Source: Sulfurospirillum oryzae (GTDB lineage: Bacteria > Campylobacterota > Campylobacteria > Campylobacterales > Sulfurospirillaceae). Taken from it: DNA of 64,000 nt. Below are positions 54,148 to 62,456 of this stretch, piece by piece. The position numbers and the translations under genes are program-made. The stretch is from the NCBI RefSeq assembly GCF_025770725.1, contig NZ_JANZKZ010000001.1, positions 62,001 through 126,000 on the forward strand, read 5' to 3'. Positions within the stretch are counted from its first letter, which is position 1; every line of letters begins with the position of its first letter. The notes beneath the pieces were generated by a model, which was not told the origin of the DNA, searched no databases, and worked only from the letters and a program-made list of their open reading frames with translations.

Positions 54148-55524
54148 TTACCCCTCTTTTTGCTCTTTGGTTTGCTGACTGCTCTCGACCATTGCATTAA
54201 GACTTTTTTTCAATTTTTGCAACATTCTATTGACATGAATAAGATTTTCAGCCGACTGAATCGCAATGTCTTCGGTTGCATTGACATTTTTATCAAATGT
54301 TTTTTTATCATGCTCATCAATACCCATATCTTCAATCGCATCTTCAACTTCAAGGGCGAGTTGTTGCAGTTGAGAGACTGCATTTTCCGCTTTTTTAAGG
54401 GCATCCTCGGAATCTTTCATCGCAAAATTAACCTTTTGCACAAAAAGAGAAATATGCGATGTTGCCTCTTTCAGCTCATCTTCACTGTGATCCGAAAGCG
54501 TCACGGGTTTTGCAGAGAAACTGCTAAGGTCTCCATGTGCCAACTCTTTGGCTTTTTGTACAAAGCCTTCTAAATGCTCTATAATCTCTTTGGTCATCAC
54601 AAAAGCATAGACAATAATAATAAGCCCTACAATAAGTGCGATATACTGAAATTTGAGGAACATATCATTCTTAGCTTCACTGTGATCCGTATAAAGCCAA
54701 ACGGCTTCATCCATGGCATTAAGAAGCTGTACATTTTTCTCATAAACAAAGGCTAAATGCTTGTTAATTTCACTCTCCAACGCAATGATATGCTCTAAAT
54801 AAAGAACATAATCTTCCCAATAATCATTGGTCTCTTTAACGATAGCATACACCTCAGGCGCATGTTTAACCGCAGGATCATCTAAAAAGCTCTTAATCGT
54901 TTTGTTATAAAGCGTCTTAGCATCAGCATAAATAAGCAAATCTTGTGCGTTTGCCGTACGCAAATAACGATTAACATAAAGCCCCATTCTCTGAGAAAGC
55001 ATGCGCTGACGACCCGAGAGGTCAATGTGAATATTGCTGAGATTTGCACTGACCATGCGCTGGACAACCGTGTCTGAGAGCACCAATAATTTTTCAATAC
55101 GCGGTGTCAAAACTTCCATATCAGGGCGCACCTCTTCGATGCCACTTTTGAGTGCTTCAACCTCTTCTTTAAAAGGGAGCCAAAGGCTCATCACTTCTTC
55201 AAGTTTTGTTTTAATTCTTTCATTTTGTGGCGCATAAATACCTTTGGAATCATTGCCATACAAAAGATCTTTCAGACTGTTTTCAAAAAGAGCCACAGCG
55301 GTGTTAAGCTCGCGAAAGTCATTGGTATGACGATGCACAATGAAAAAAGTCTCTTTGCTAATCTTCTGCGAAAGCATGCGCTCTTTTCCCGCAATATTGA
55401 TAATATACGAGTCTTTTTTACTCATCTGATTCATCATAACGGTTAATGAAATAATGAAGATAATAACAAACGACAGCAATCCCCCAGCGAGACGCATTTT
55501 TGCACTAATTGCGGTTGGCTTCAT
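54148..55524 (-). CDS. Membrane sensor with two NarX/PilJ-type P-boxes and HAMP, no output domain
   Basis: 458 residues. TM1 about 12-33, periplasmic helical region about 35-290 with two P-box-like motifs, NIAGKERMLSQKISKE (43-58) and LSGRQRMLSQRMGLY (169-183), TM2 about 295-315, a HAMP-like linker about 316-375, then coiled coil to the end. PilJ/NarX N-terminal domains of this type bind nitrate or nitrite. There is no histidine kinase, MCP or GGDEF output. It lies downstream of a Crp/Fnr gene and the nrf operon, so a nitrate/nitrite-sensing role is plausible; the partner is unknown. Confidence 0.75.
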   Translation of the reverse strand: MKPTAISAKMRLAGGLLSFVIIFIISLTVMMNQMSKKDSYIINIAGKERMLSQKISKETFFIVHRHTNDFRELNTAVALFENSLKDLLYGNDSKGIYAPQNERIKTKLEEVMSLWLPFKEEVEALKSGIEEVRPDMEVLTPRIEKLLVLSDTVVQRMVSANLSNIHIDLSGRQRMLSQRMGLYVNRYLRTANAQDLLIYADAKTLYNKTIKSFLDDPAVKHAPEVYAIVKETNDYWEDYVLYLEHIIALESEINKHLAFVYEKNVQLLNAMDEAVWLYTDHSEAKNDMFLKFQYIALIVGLIIIVYAFVMTKEIIEHLEGFVQKAKELAHGDLSSFSAKPVTLSDHSEDELKEATSHISLFVQKVNFAMKDSEDALKKAENAVSQLQQLALEVEDAIEDMGIDEHDKKTFDKNVNATEDIAIQSAENLIHVNRMLQKLKKSLNAMVESSQQTKEQKEG

Positions 55525-55558
55525 TTTAAAATGTCCTAAAAATTATCATTTTTTTATT

Positions 55559-55589
55559 AGACTTCTTTCATAACCATTGAAAAAAGTCT
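55559..55589 (-). other. Imperfect hairpin at the end of the Crp/Fnr 1 gene
   Basis: AGACTTcTTTC and GAAAaAAGTCT pair at 10 of 11 positions around a 9-base loop, covering the last bases of the Crp/Fnr stop. On the minus strand it is not followed by T, so partial termination or RNA stabilisation before the P-box gene is more likely than full termination. Confidence 0.35.
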
Positions 55590-56253
55590 ATTCATAAATA
55601 TCTTTAAGCTCTTGAATATTTAAGAGCACAACACTGTTTTTTTCAATTTCAATTGTACCATTTCTAGTCAGTTTATTTAAAATACGTGAAAGTGTTTCAG
55701 GCTGAATGTGAAGCATATAGGCAATTTCATGTTTTTTTAGGCGATTAAAAGTCTCTAGTTCATTGACCAACATGTGTGCTACTTTGGCAGTTCCATCAAA
55801 GACAACATCACGACTGATAATACACTGCATCTGCTGAATCATCTTAAACGACTCTTCCAATATTTTGGTCATCAAACGATGATTAGCGTAAATCATCTCA
55901 CGAAACGGCTCACTTTGGATGGAAAGAACCGTGCTATCCTCTAAAAACTCAGCGTTTGCGTAGCAGCTAATGAAAAAGCTGTCAATCAATTTAGAAACAT
56001 TAAAAATAAGGGAGTTGGAGTAAAGTTTGTAGAGAAAGATTTCATTATCGAAACGATCAACTTTATAAAACTTGACCGAGCCTTTAATGATGTAATAAAT
56101 TGAATCTTTAGTGTCTTTTTCATAGAAAAGAACATCACCAGCTTTGTGGTGACGTATACTACAAAATGAAGCGATCTTTTCGATGTCTTCACTTTGCAGA
56201 GAATCGAACAGTGGTAATGATGAAACAAGTGCCAAAGGATCGTTGTTTGCCAT
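55588..56253 (-). CDS. Crp/Fnr-family transcription regulator 1
   Basis: 221 residues from ATG 56253 with AGAGG upstream. Cyclic-nucleotide-binding-like beta barrel about 15-130 (HKAGDVLFYEKDTKDSIYYI, split; GSVKFYKV), dimer helix about 130-155, winged helix with recognition helix HIQPETLSRILNKL. The E-xx-SR pattern matches FNR and fits a TTGAC-type half site. The FNR iron-sulfur cysteine cluster is absent. It starts 16 bases after nrfJ, so it is in the nrf transcript. Candidate Nss-type regulator of nitrate/nitrite/NO respiration. Confidence 0.86.
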   Translation of the reverse strand: MANNDPLALVSSLPLFDSLQSEDIEKIASFCSIRHHKAGDVLFYEKDTKDSIYYIIKGSVKFYKVDRFDNEIFLYKLYSNSLIFNVSKLIDSFFISCYANAEFLEDSTVLSIQSEPFREMIYANHRLMTKILEESFKMIQQMQCIISRDVVFDGTAKVAHMLVNELETFNRLKKHEIAYMLHIQPETLSRILNKLTRNGTIEIEKNSVVLLNIQELKDIYE

Positions 56254-56269
56254 CAAACCTCTTTATGAT

Positions 56270-56920
56270 TTATTTGCTAAAAGTAGCGTTTTCGACAATG
56301 ATTTTATAAGAATAGCCCGAACCAAAATCTTTGTCAACACGAACCACGCCAGAAGCCGTTACAACATCTCCCACTTTTGGTAATTCAGAAGAGGTAAAGA
56401 CCACACGCCCTACTTCGCTTCCCTCACCCGTGCCATCTTGAATATGCACCCAATTACGCCCAAGAATATTAGGCGATGCTTTGACAACACGACCTCGAAT
56501 GCTAATCGTTTTATCTTTTAAACTGGCACGTTTTTCCCATGCCTCTTTAACGCTCATCGTATCTTTTTGTTTATAAGGAGACTCTTTAACCTGCTCATTA
56601 ATGAGTGCTAAATTACCTGCTTCTGGAGCTTTTGTTCGGTACTGAAGATTAGAGGCAAAAACGATCTCATCAAATGTTCTATTGAGTGATTTACTCTCAA
56701 AATTCTTTGCACGAAGCTCTTCTGTAAAACGAACTTCTGTCCCTTTTTCAATGTTAACCCCTTCAACAGCAACCCAATACTTTTTCTTTGTATCGTCAAT
56801 CTGCATATACGTATAACCGCCCCCTTGAAGCGTATCAACAACAATACCTTCAAACACATCACCCGCATGAAGGTTTCCCATGAGGGCGAATGCAAGGGCT
56901 AATAATTTTATTTTATTCAT
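56270..56920 (-). CDS. nrfJ: NrfJ-like periplasmic OB-fold protein
   Basis: 216 residues with a Sec signal (MNKIKLLALAFALMGNLHAG). Two OB-like segments: about 22-65 (GIVVDTLQGGGYTYMQID, KKYWVAVEG) and about 135-216 (ISIRGRVVKAS, NWVHIQDGTGEG, VVTASGVVRVDKDFGSGY). In Wolinella nrfHAIJ ends with nrfJ, of unknown function, and order here is the same. It overlaps nrfI by four bases. Symbol given from position and length; a role in metal or heme handling is possible. Confidence 0.62.
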   Translation of the reverse strand: MNKIKLLALAFALMGNLHAGDVFEGIVVDTLQGGGYTYMQIDDTKKKYWVAVEGVNIEKGTEVRFTEELRAKNFESKSLNRTFDEIVFASNLQYRTKAPEAGNLALINEQVKESPYKQKDTMSVKEAWEKRASLKDKTISIRGRVVKASPNILGRNWVHIQDGTGEGSEVGRVVFTSSELPKVGDVVTASGVVRVDKDFGSGYSYKIIVENATFSK

Positions 56921-59292
56921 TTTTTTTCCTTTAAAAGTCTGTTTTTATACGATATCAAAATGAGCAGTAGCACCACGCCACTGCACACATACACCCATGT
57001 AGGAATCGGCACAGGATCACCCGTCGCATACGAGTGCATGCCAGCAAGATAAAAGTTGACGCCAAAATACGTCATCAGTATGGATGCAAAGCCCAAAAGC
57101 GAGAGCACCGCAAACAGATAATGCGAATAAAACCGCGGCACAAGCCTTACATGTAAAATGATCGTGTAGATTAAAATGGAGATGTACGCCCATGTCTCTT
57201 TTGGATCCCATCCCCAGTAACGACCCCATGACTCGTTCGCCCAAACACCACCCAAGAAATTGCCGATAACCAGAAGTGTCAGTCCTAAAATCAGCGTGAT
57301 TTCATTGATGGTGGTGAGGTGCTTGATGGTTACTAGTGTTTGGTTAGAACTTTTACATGTAAAGAGTATCAGCGTGAAAAATCCCAGCGCACACCCTAAC
57401 GCTAAAAAGCCGTAACTTGCTGTAATGATGGAGACGTGTACACTCAGCCAAAACGATTTTAAAACAGGTACAAGGTTGGTGATCTCTGGGTCAATGTGCC
57501 CGAGGTGTGCCACAAACATAAAGATGCCTGCCATCATTACCGAACCAGAGAGTGCAAACAACGAACGGCGTAAAAAGAGCATGCAAAAAAGCAGACACGA
57601 CCATGCGATATAGACAATGGACTCATACGTATCGCTCAAAGGTGCATGCCCGCTGACGTACCAACGCAGTGCCAACCCACATGTATGCAGTACAAAAAGC
57701 GATGCGACGATGAAAAAGAGTGCGCGATCTAGTTTACATGTAAACGTTTGAGGCGCAAAAACCCGTCCAAAAGCAACCACTAAAAGAATCAAACCCAAAA
57801 GCGTATACACTAAGGTTAAGCGCTCAAAGATCATCAGTTTATTAAACAAAATCTCGATGTTAATGTGTGTCGATGAAGGCATTATGTCCGAGCCATATTT
57901 GGTTTGAAAATCCGAAAAAATCTTTACATGTAAAAGAGCTTTGTCATAATTTCGCTCAAAAAGGGCTTCCATAAATGCGGTTGAACTCTCTTGCAATTTT
58001 TCGGCTTCTTCCCCTTGAAGCTGTGAGAACATCTGCTCGAAGGCTAACCACGTATGGTTGGCATCGTTTGGCAGTGGGAAGATTTTAAAAAGCACACCTT
58101 GATAGAGCATAAAAGCAATGCTAAGACGTTCATCAACTTTGATAAGATCGTTCTCAAACGTTCCTCGCTGACTCGGTTTCATCGCCAGTGCTTTTTGAAG
58201 TTCAACATCTAACTTGTAACGATGACCCTCAAAAAAATCTTCAAAAGAAGCTAGCTTTTGCTCTTTTGGAACACCTATAAATTCCCTGAGACGCGGTGTT
58301 TTTGTTTGAATCATTGGCAATTTTTTCCACACACTGGGGTGGGAGAGCATTCCAAGGGCGACTTGCATTGCATCCATGTCGTAGAGGCTATTTTTACCGC
58401 TGAGTTTATAAAGTACCTCTGTGGCAAGTGTATCAAACGGCTTCATCCGCCCCATACGCGATTGCACGACGAGTTTACCAAAAGCATCGCTAACCTCTTT
58501 GCTTTTAGCCTGATGCTCGCTCAAGTAAGTTTGTACATACTCACTCTGAGAAAAAAGCGGTGCATGCGAGAAAAGTAAAAGTGCCACCAGAAACGTACTG
58601 CTTTTCACCTCAGCGATGAGCTTTCTAAAACGTGATTTTGGATCGAACAGATTTAAAATAAGTCCTAAAAACAAGAGTGCATAGCCAATGTATGTCACTT
58701 CAACGCCAGGGTCTTTGGTGACAGAGAGAATCGTTCCTTTTTCATCAGGGTCATAAAATGTTTGGAAAAATTTGTACCCTTTGTAGGTGAGCGTGTGATT
58801 CATGTAAATATGCGCATCTACGCTTGTGTTGCCATCAAGCACGCGAACATCACTGTTGTACGCAGAGGGTGCACGACTACCGTAATAACGTTCTAACTCA
58901 AACTTACTCAAATGCAGGGCAAAGGGCAGTGTAATTTCACTGTTTTTATCGTTAGAAAATATAACATTGGAACTCATGCCTTCGCGGATTTTCATCACAC
59001 CTTCAATACCAAAATAGCGTGTTAATCCAGACCCTATAAGAATGAGAATAAACGCGGCATGAAAGATAAATTTGCTTACATGTAAAATCATTTTAGAGCG
59101 GTAAAGCACAAGTGCAAGATTAAGCGCGCCTAGGGTTAAGAATGCTTCGTACCAAATGGCATTATAAACATAATGGCGCGCGAACTTTGTGCCAAAATCA
59201 TTTTCAACAAAGGTTGCTACTGCGGCACCTACGGCTAAAATGAAGAGAAGTATGAGCGTCGTTTTGTAGGAGCCAAAAACTTTAAGCAACAC
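56917..59292 (-). CDS. nrfI: NrfI, fused ResB-ResC (CcsBA) cytochrome c heme lyase
   Basis: 791 residues. N-terminal ResB part about 1-230 with four helices and a long periplasmic domain, C-terminal CcsA/ResC part about 500-791 with the heme-binding WWD segment (ESWGRYWGWDPKETWA, about residue 695) and conserved His ligands. In Wolinella NrfI is dedicated to attaching heme to the CXXCK motif of NrfA; the NrfA here has that motif (CWTCK). Five TTACATGTAA copies sit in this gene. Separated from nrfA by 103 bases with a hairpin. Confidence 0.9.
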   Translation of the reverse strand: MLLKVFGSYKTTLILLFILAVGAAVATFVENDFGTKFARHYVYNAIWYEAFLTLGALNLALVLYRSKMILHVSKFIFHAAFILILIGSGLTRYFGIEGVMKIREGMSSNVIFSNDKNSEITLPFALHLSKFELERYYGSRAPSAYNSDVRVLDGNTSVDAHIYMNHTLTYKGYKFFQTFYDPDEKGTILSVTKDPGVEVTYIGYALLFLGLILNLFDPKSRFRKLIAEVKSSTFLVALLLFSHAPLFSQSEYVQTYLSEHQAKSKEVSDAFGKLVVQSRMGRMKPFDTLATEVLYKLSGKNSLYDMDAMQVALGMLSHPSVWKKLPMIQTKTPRLREFIGVPKEQKLASFEDFFEGHRYKLDVELQKALAMKPSQRGTFENDLIKVDERLSIAFMLYQGVLFKIFPLPNDANHTWLAFEQMFSQLQGEEAEKLQESSTAFMEALFERNYDKALLHVKIFSDFQTKYGSDIMPSSTHINIEILFNKLMIFERLTLVYTLLGLILLVVAFGRVFAPQTFTCKLDRALFFIVASLFVLHTCGLALRWYVSGHAPLSDTYESIVYIAWSCLLFCMLFLRRSLFALSGSVMMAGIFMFVAHLGHIDPEITNLVPVLKSFWLSVHVSIITASYGFLALGCALGFFTLILFTCKSSNQTLVTIKHLTTINEITLILGLTLLVIGNFLGGVWANESWGRYWGWDPKETWAYISILIYTIILHVRLVPRFYSHYLFAVLSLLGFASILMTYFGVNFYLAGMHSYATGDPVPIPTWVYVCSGVVLLLILISYKNRLLKEKK

Positions 59293-59360
59293 GTTTGTCC
59301 TTGGAGAGGATATTGTGACACACTAAAAGTGCCTTTGGAAGTTTTAGTATATCACAAGGT

Positions 59361-59382
59361 GGGAGAGAGACAAGTCTCTCCC
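59361..59382 (-). other. Hairpin between nrfA and nrfI
   Basis: GGGAGAGA and TCTCTCCC with a 6-base loop (which can slip to extend the stem), 14 bases past the nrfA stop. No U-tail follows. A hairpin placed here typically stabilises the upstream message or lets only part of transcription continue, matching a need for much NrfA and little heme lyase. Confidence 0.5.
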
Positions 59383-59395
59383 CTATTTGAAAACC

Positions 59396-60931
59396 TTACT
59401 TTTTATTTTTATCAAAGTAAGAAGATTTGCTATCGACTGCTGGATCAAGAGCTACAGAATTTGGAGCAAGTCTGCCTTTAGCAGCTGCCTCTTTTTTCCA
59501 CTCTTTCTCTAGTGTCTCTTTAAATTTGAGTTTTTCAGCAATCAAAGCTGGCATATCGACTTTTGCGATTTTTTGAGCTTTTTCTTTTGTGTTAAACTCT
59601 GGAGCCATGAAGTCCATAACACCATGTTTAGCAAGAACACTGACAAGTTTAAGACGTGCTTGTTGTGCTTGCTCATTGGCTGAACCTAAGAGTCTTAAGA
59701 CCTCTTCTGGAGCATGGAAGAACGCACCATGACCTGCAATTGCCATATCGCCTCTCCATTGTGCATGACGGATAAGTGTACGGATTTCTTTAAGTTCATC
59801 ATCACTTGCACCTGCTTCCATCGCACGGCCTGTCTCGATGTGAGCTTTAGCAATATTATCAAATGCAATGTCCATCATAAAGTCTTTACGATCTACTTTT
59901 TGTTTGACAATGTCTTTAAGTTTTTGCTCGCTCTCTCTATGGCAGTTCATACAACTTTTATCCATGTTTTTAAGAGGATTTCCAATTTGGTGATCTGAAT
60001 ACTTCACAGAACCTTCTTGAGTGTAAGGCATGTGACAATCAGCACATGAAACACCTTTTTGTCCATGAATTCCCGTTCTCCAAAGCTCCCAGTCAGGATG
60101 TTGTGCTTTGATCATAGGTGTTTTAGAAATACCATGTACCCAGTCAGAGAAATTGATCTCATCATAATATTTCTCCATACCTTCTACGGTTAAACCATTT
60201 TTGTAAGGGAGTGTAACAACCATAGCTGTCTTATCAGCACCTTGTGCATCTTTCCAGTCTGTTTTTTTGAAGTAATACTCTACGTGACATTGGGCACATA
60301 CAAGTGAGCGTTTCTCTTGGTGAGTAGACTCTTCAAATGTTTTAAGCCCTGCTGCTTGAAGACCACGGTTTAAGTGAGGAACACGAACGCTTAACTGCGC
60401 TGTTTTATCATCATGACATGTTGCACAACCAATAGAGTTAACCACCTGTGAGCCGTATTTTGCCCATTTGCCTGTAAAATACTCTAATTCACCATCTTCT
60501 TCAATCAAACGAGGAACATCAGGTGATTTACATGTCCAACATGCTGTTGGCAAAGGACCTGTTTTTGCGTCTGTTGGAGCACCCGTTCGAAGGGAATTAA
60601 TATTATCTTGAACCGCATAGTAGTGACCACGTGGTGCATTATAATCTTTTGAGAATGGATAACCAGCCCATGCAACAGCAAGGTATGGTTTTTTATCGAG
60701 CATATCAATGAGCTCATCACTCTCTTTTGTTTTTTTCCAAGAATCAAACTGTCTTGGATAGTATTTTGCCCATTCTTCACTTTTCGCTTTACCTTCGATA
60801 CCTGCTTCACTTGGAGCCTTAGCAAGTTCGACGCGTTGTTTCTCTTTTTCTGTTATATTGCCAGCCAATAGTGCCATTGCTCCGATAGCGACAAGTGAAC
60901 CAGCAAGTAACAATTTGAACTTCATCATCAT
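59396..60931 (-). CDS. nrfA: NrfA, pentaheme cytochrome c nitrite reductase
   Basis: 511 residues with signal peptide to about 24. Active-site heme motif CWTCK (131-135), then CATCH (169-173), CAQCH (212-216), CADCH (296-300) and CMNCH (327-331). Catalytic residues are recognisable: Arg115 (NSLRTG), Tyr219 (HVEYY) and His278 (KAQHPDW). Reduces nitrite to ammonium in six electrons in the periplasm. Three ATG codons in a row at the start share one AAGGAG; the second or third is best spaced. Follows nrfH by 8 bases. Confidence 0.97.
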   Translation of the reverse strand: MMMKFKLLLAGSLVAIGAMALLAGNITEKEKQRVELAKAPSEAGIEGKAKSEEWAKYYPRQFDSWKKTKESDELIDMLDKKPYLAVAWAGYPFSKDYNAPRGHYYAVQDNINSLRTGAPTDAKTGPLPTACWTCKSPDVPRLIEEDGELEYFTGKWAKYGSQVVNSIGCATCHDDKTAQLSVRVPHLNRGLQAAGLKTFEESTHQEKRSLVCAQCHVEYYFKKTDWKDAQGADKTAMVVTLPYKNGLTVEGMEKYYDEINFSDWVHGISKTPMIKAQHPDWELWRTGIHGQKGVSCADCHMPYTQEGSVKYSDHQIGNPLKNMDKSCMNCHRESEQKLKDIVKQKVDRKDFMMDIAFDNIAKAHIETGRAMEAGASDDELKEIRTLIRHAQWRGDMAIAGHGAFFHAPEEVLRLLGSANEQAQQARLKLVSVLAKHGVMDFMAPEFNTKEKAQKIAKVDMPALIAEKLKFKETLEKEWKKEAAAKGRLAPNSVALDPAVDSKSSYFDKNKK

Positions 60932-60939
60932 TTCTCCTT

Positions 60940-61473
60940 TTACTTAACTTCTTTGACACCTAAATTATTAGGTGTTGTTGTAAGACCTCTAACTTTACCA
61001 TGCGGTACGCCCTTATGACATTCCCAGCAACGTCTACCCGTTGCCACACTTGGATCGTCATAATTATGATTTACATCGGCATTTTTAACCATTTGAGAGG
61101 TTAAACTCGCATGACAAGAAATACAATTCTCCTGTACTCTTTTCGCTCCATCGTCACTGATTTTAATGGCATTTTTGTACGTATTAAATGTAAACGCAAC
61201 ACTATGGTTGTAACCATCTCGCGCTTTTGCAATGTACTTATTAACCATATTATCACGTGGTAAGTGACAATCGATACAACCAGCCCTTTCAGCATGTGAA
61301 CTGTGTTGCCATGTCGCATATTGCGTATTCATGACGTGACAGTTTATACAGGCCTTAGGATCATGGGAGAGATACGATAGCGCTTTAGATGCGTGTACTA
61401 TATAAGCAAAAAAGCCTATAGCCACAACAAAAACACAAAGTGCCGCGTACTTTAGGAAATTACTATTTTTCAC
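60940..61473 (-). CDS. nrfH: NrfH, tetraheme menaquinol dehydrogenase
   Basis: 177 residues, GTG start with AAAGGAGG upstream. One membrane anchor (about 8-28), then four hemes: CINCH (42-46) with Met48 as the NapC/NirT-type heme 1 ligand (CINCHVM), CIDCH (66-70), CISCH (117-121) and CWECH (149-153). It oxidises menaquinol and forms the membrane complex with NrfA. First gene of nrfHAIJ with a leader of about 150 bases from the Crp/Fnr-type promoter. Confidence 0.96.
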   Translation of the reverse strand: MKNSNFLKYAALCVFVVAIGFFAYIVHASKALSYLSHDPKACINCHVMNTQYATWQHSSHAERAGCIDCHLPRDNMVNKYIAKARDGYNHSVAFTFNTYKNAIKISDDGAKRVQENCISCHASLTSQMVKNADVNHNYDDPSVATGRRCWECHKGVPHGKVRGLTTTPNNLGVKEVK

Positions 61474-61632
61474 ATTTCCTCCTTTGATGTTCTGTGTTGC
61501 TTTTCAACTAAAGCAACAACGCCTAACTCAAGCCAAAACTACAAGGAAAGTCTCCTCACCTTGTCAAAAGCCTACAAACCTCCTAATTATTAATTTTAAT
61601 TTAATCTAATAATCTAATGAAAGCTATAGGGA

Positions 61633-61674
61633 ATTGTATAAAGAAAGGCGAAAAAAAACCTTGACCTATGTCAA
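61633..61674 (-). promoter_or_regulatory. nrf promoter with Crp/Fnr-type box
   Basis: The 14-bp box at 61661-61674 reads TTGACATAGGTCAA on the minus strand (TTGACCTATGTCAA on plus), with perfect TTGAC/GTCAA arms. The -10 TACAAT lies at 61633-61638; box centre to the -10 edge is 34.5 bases, so about -41.5 from the start near 61626. Same geometry as the nap promoter. Confidence 0.78.
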
Positions 61675-61691
61675 GCAGTCATGAAAAAAAG

Positions 61692-62330
61692 TTATAAAAC
61701 CTCTTCTAGCTTTTGACGATCAATGACTTGAATATGGTGCTTATCATCGAGTTCGATAAACCCAGAAGATTTAAATTTTGAAAGGGTACGGGAGAGCGTT
61801 TCGGGAGTAAGGTTGAGAATGGAAGCTACTTGGGTATTTTTAAGCGTTTTAAAGAGCTCGCCATTTTCCAAAATAAACTTTGCAACTTTGGCATCTGCGG
61901 TTAAAATAACCTCTTTTTGAATGACATCAATAAGAATTTTGTGTTTTGCAATGAGAGACTTGATAATCTCAAAAGAGATTTCAGGATTTTTGAAAAAATC
62001 TTGCTCTAATGCTTTGTAGTCGATGCGAAGCACTTCGCTATCGCTCATAAATTCAGCTGTTGCAGGATAAGGAATATTCTCAAAATTGGCAAGTTCTGCA
62101 ACCAATCCACCAGGATAGAACTGATGTAAAAAAATCTGTTGTCCTTTGTGGTTGGTTTTGTATACTTTAAGCGTTCCTTGGAGGAGTACATAAAGATAAA
62201 TGGGTTCATCGCCTTCATAAAAAAGAATCTCTTTGGCTTTGTACTTTTTAATAACAGAAATTTTTTTGAGTTTTTCAAGTTGAGCATCATTAAGTTTTGA
62301 AAAACACGGAACATTTCTAATTCTATCCAT
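61692..62330 (-). CDS. Crp/Fnr-family transcription regulator 2
   Basis: 212 residues: sensor barrel about 8-120 (YKAKEILFYEGDEPIYLYVL, GTLKVYKTN, FYPGGLVAELANFENIPY in part), dimer helix about 120-145, winged helix with recognition helix LTPETLSRTLSKFK. Again E-xx-SR and no cysteine cluster for iron-sulfur. Located just upstream of the nrf promoter on the same strand, so it may act on nrfH and on itself. Together with regulator 1 it resembles the Nss group of Campylobacterota, which controls nitrate and nitrosative-stress genes; the effector is unknown. Confidence 0.86.
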   Translation of the reverse strand: MDRIRNVPCFSKLNDAQLEKLKKISVIKKYKAKEILFYEGDEPIYLYVLLQGTLKVYKTNHKGQQIFLHQFYPGGLVAELANFENIPYPATAEFMSDSEVLRIDYKALEQDFFKNPEISFEIIKSLIAKHKILIDVIQKEVILTADAKVAKFILENGELFKTLKNTQVASILNLTPETLSRTLSKFKSSGFIELDDKHHIQVIDRQKLEEVL

Positions 62331-62351
62331 AATACAGAGCCTTTACAATAA

Positions 62352-62371
62352 AAGTTAAGCTATCCTAACTT
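62352..62371. promoter_or_regulatory. Inverted repeat upstream of Crp/Fnr regulator 2
   Basis: AAGTTA-N8-TAACTT, perfect 6-bp arms, about 22 bases upstream of the regulator's ATG. It could be an autoregulatory operator; the arms differ from the TTGAC half site of nap and nrf. Confidence 0.4.
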
Positions 62372-62456
62372 AAGCATGATTAGAACTTTCTTTAAATTAT
62401 GAAATATTTTCTTTTTCATGTATAACATTTCTATCAAAATTGATTTAACTTCAAAG

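Larger units (their letters stand above)
3064..59085. repeat. Dispersed palindrome TTACATGTAA, 25 exact copies
   Basis: First bases of the copies: 3064, 8469, 11607, 12091, 12582, 13783, 14514, 14677, 17864, 18119, 19067, 19697, 20053, 22638, 27509, 34270, 38246, 38843, 41827, 47399, 57147, 57353, 57734, 57924, 59076. Often extended to TTTACATGTAAA. Four are intergenic (8469, 11607, 17864, 27509); 21 are in genes, encoding L-H-V-x (12 copies) or T-C-K/N (9 copies). The third frame would give a stop. Near-misses, such as TTTACATGTACC at 51208 and TTACATGTCC near 60527, are not counted. Confidence 0.85.

Noticed and set aside
55588-62330. Calling the two Crp/Fnr proteins FNR
   Set aside because: Neither has the N-terminal cysteine set needed for an oxygen-sensing 4Fe-4S cluster.
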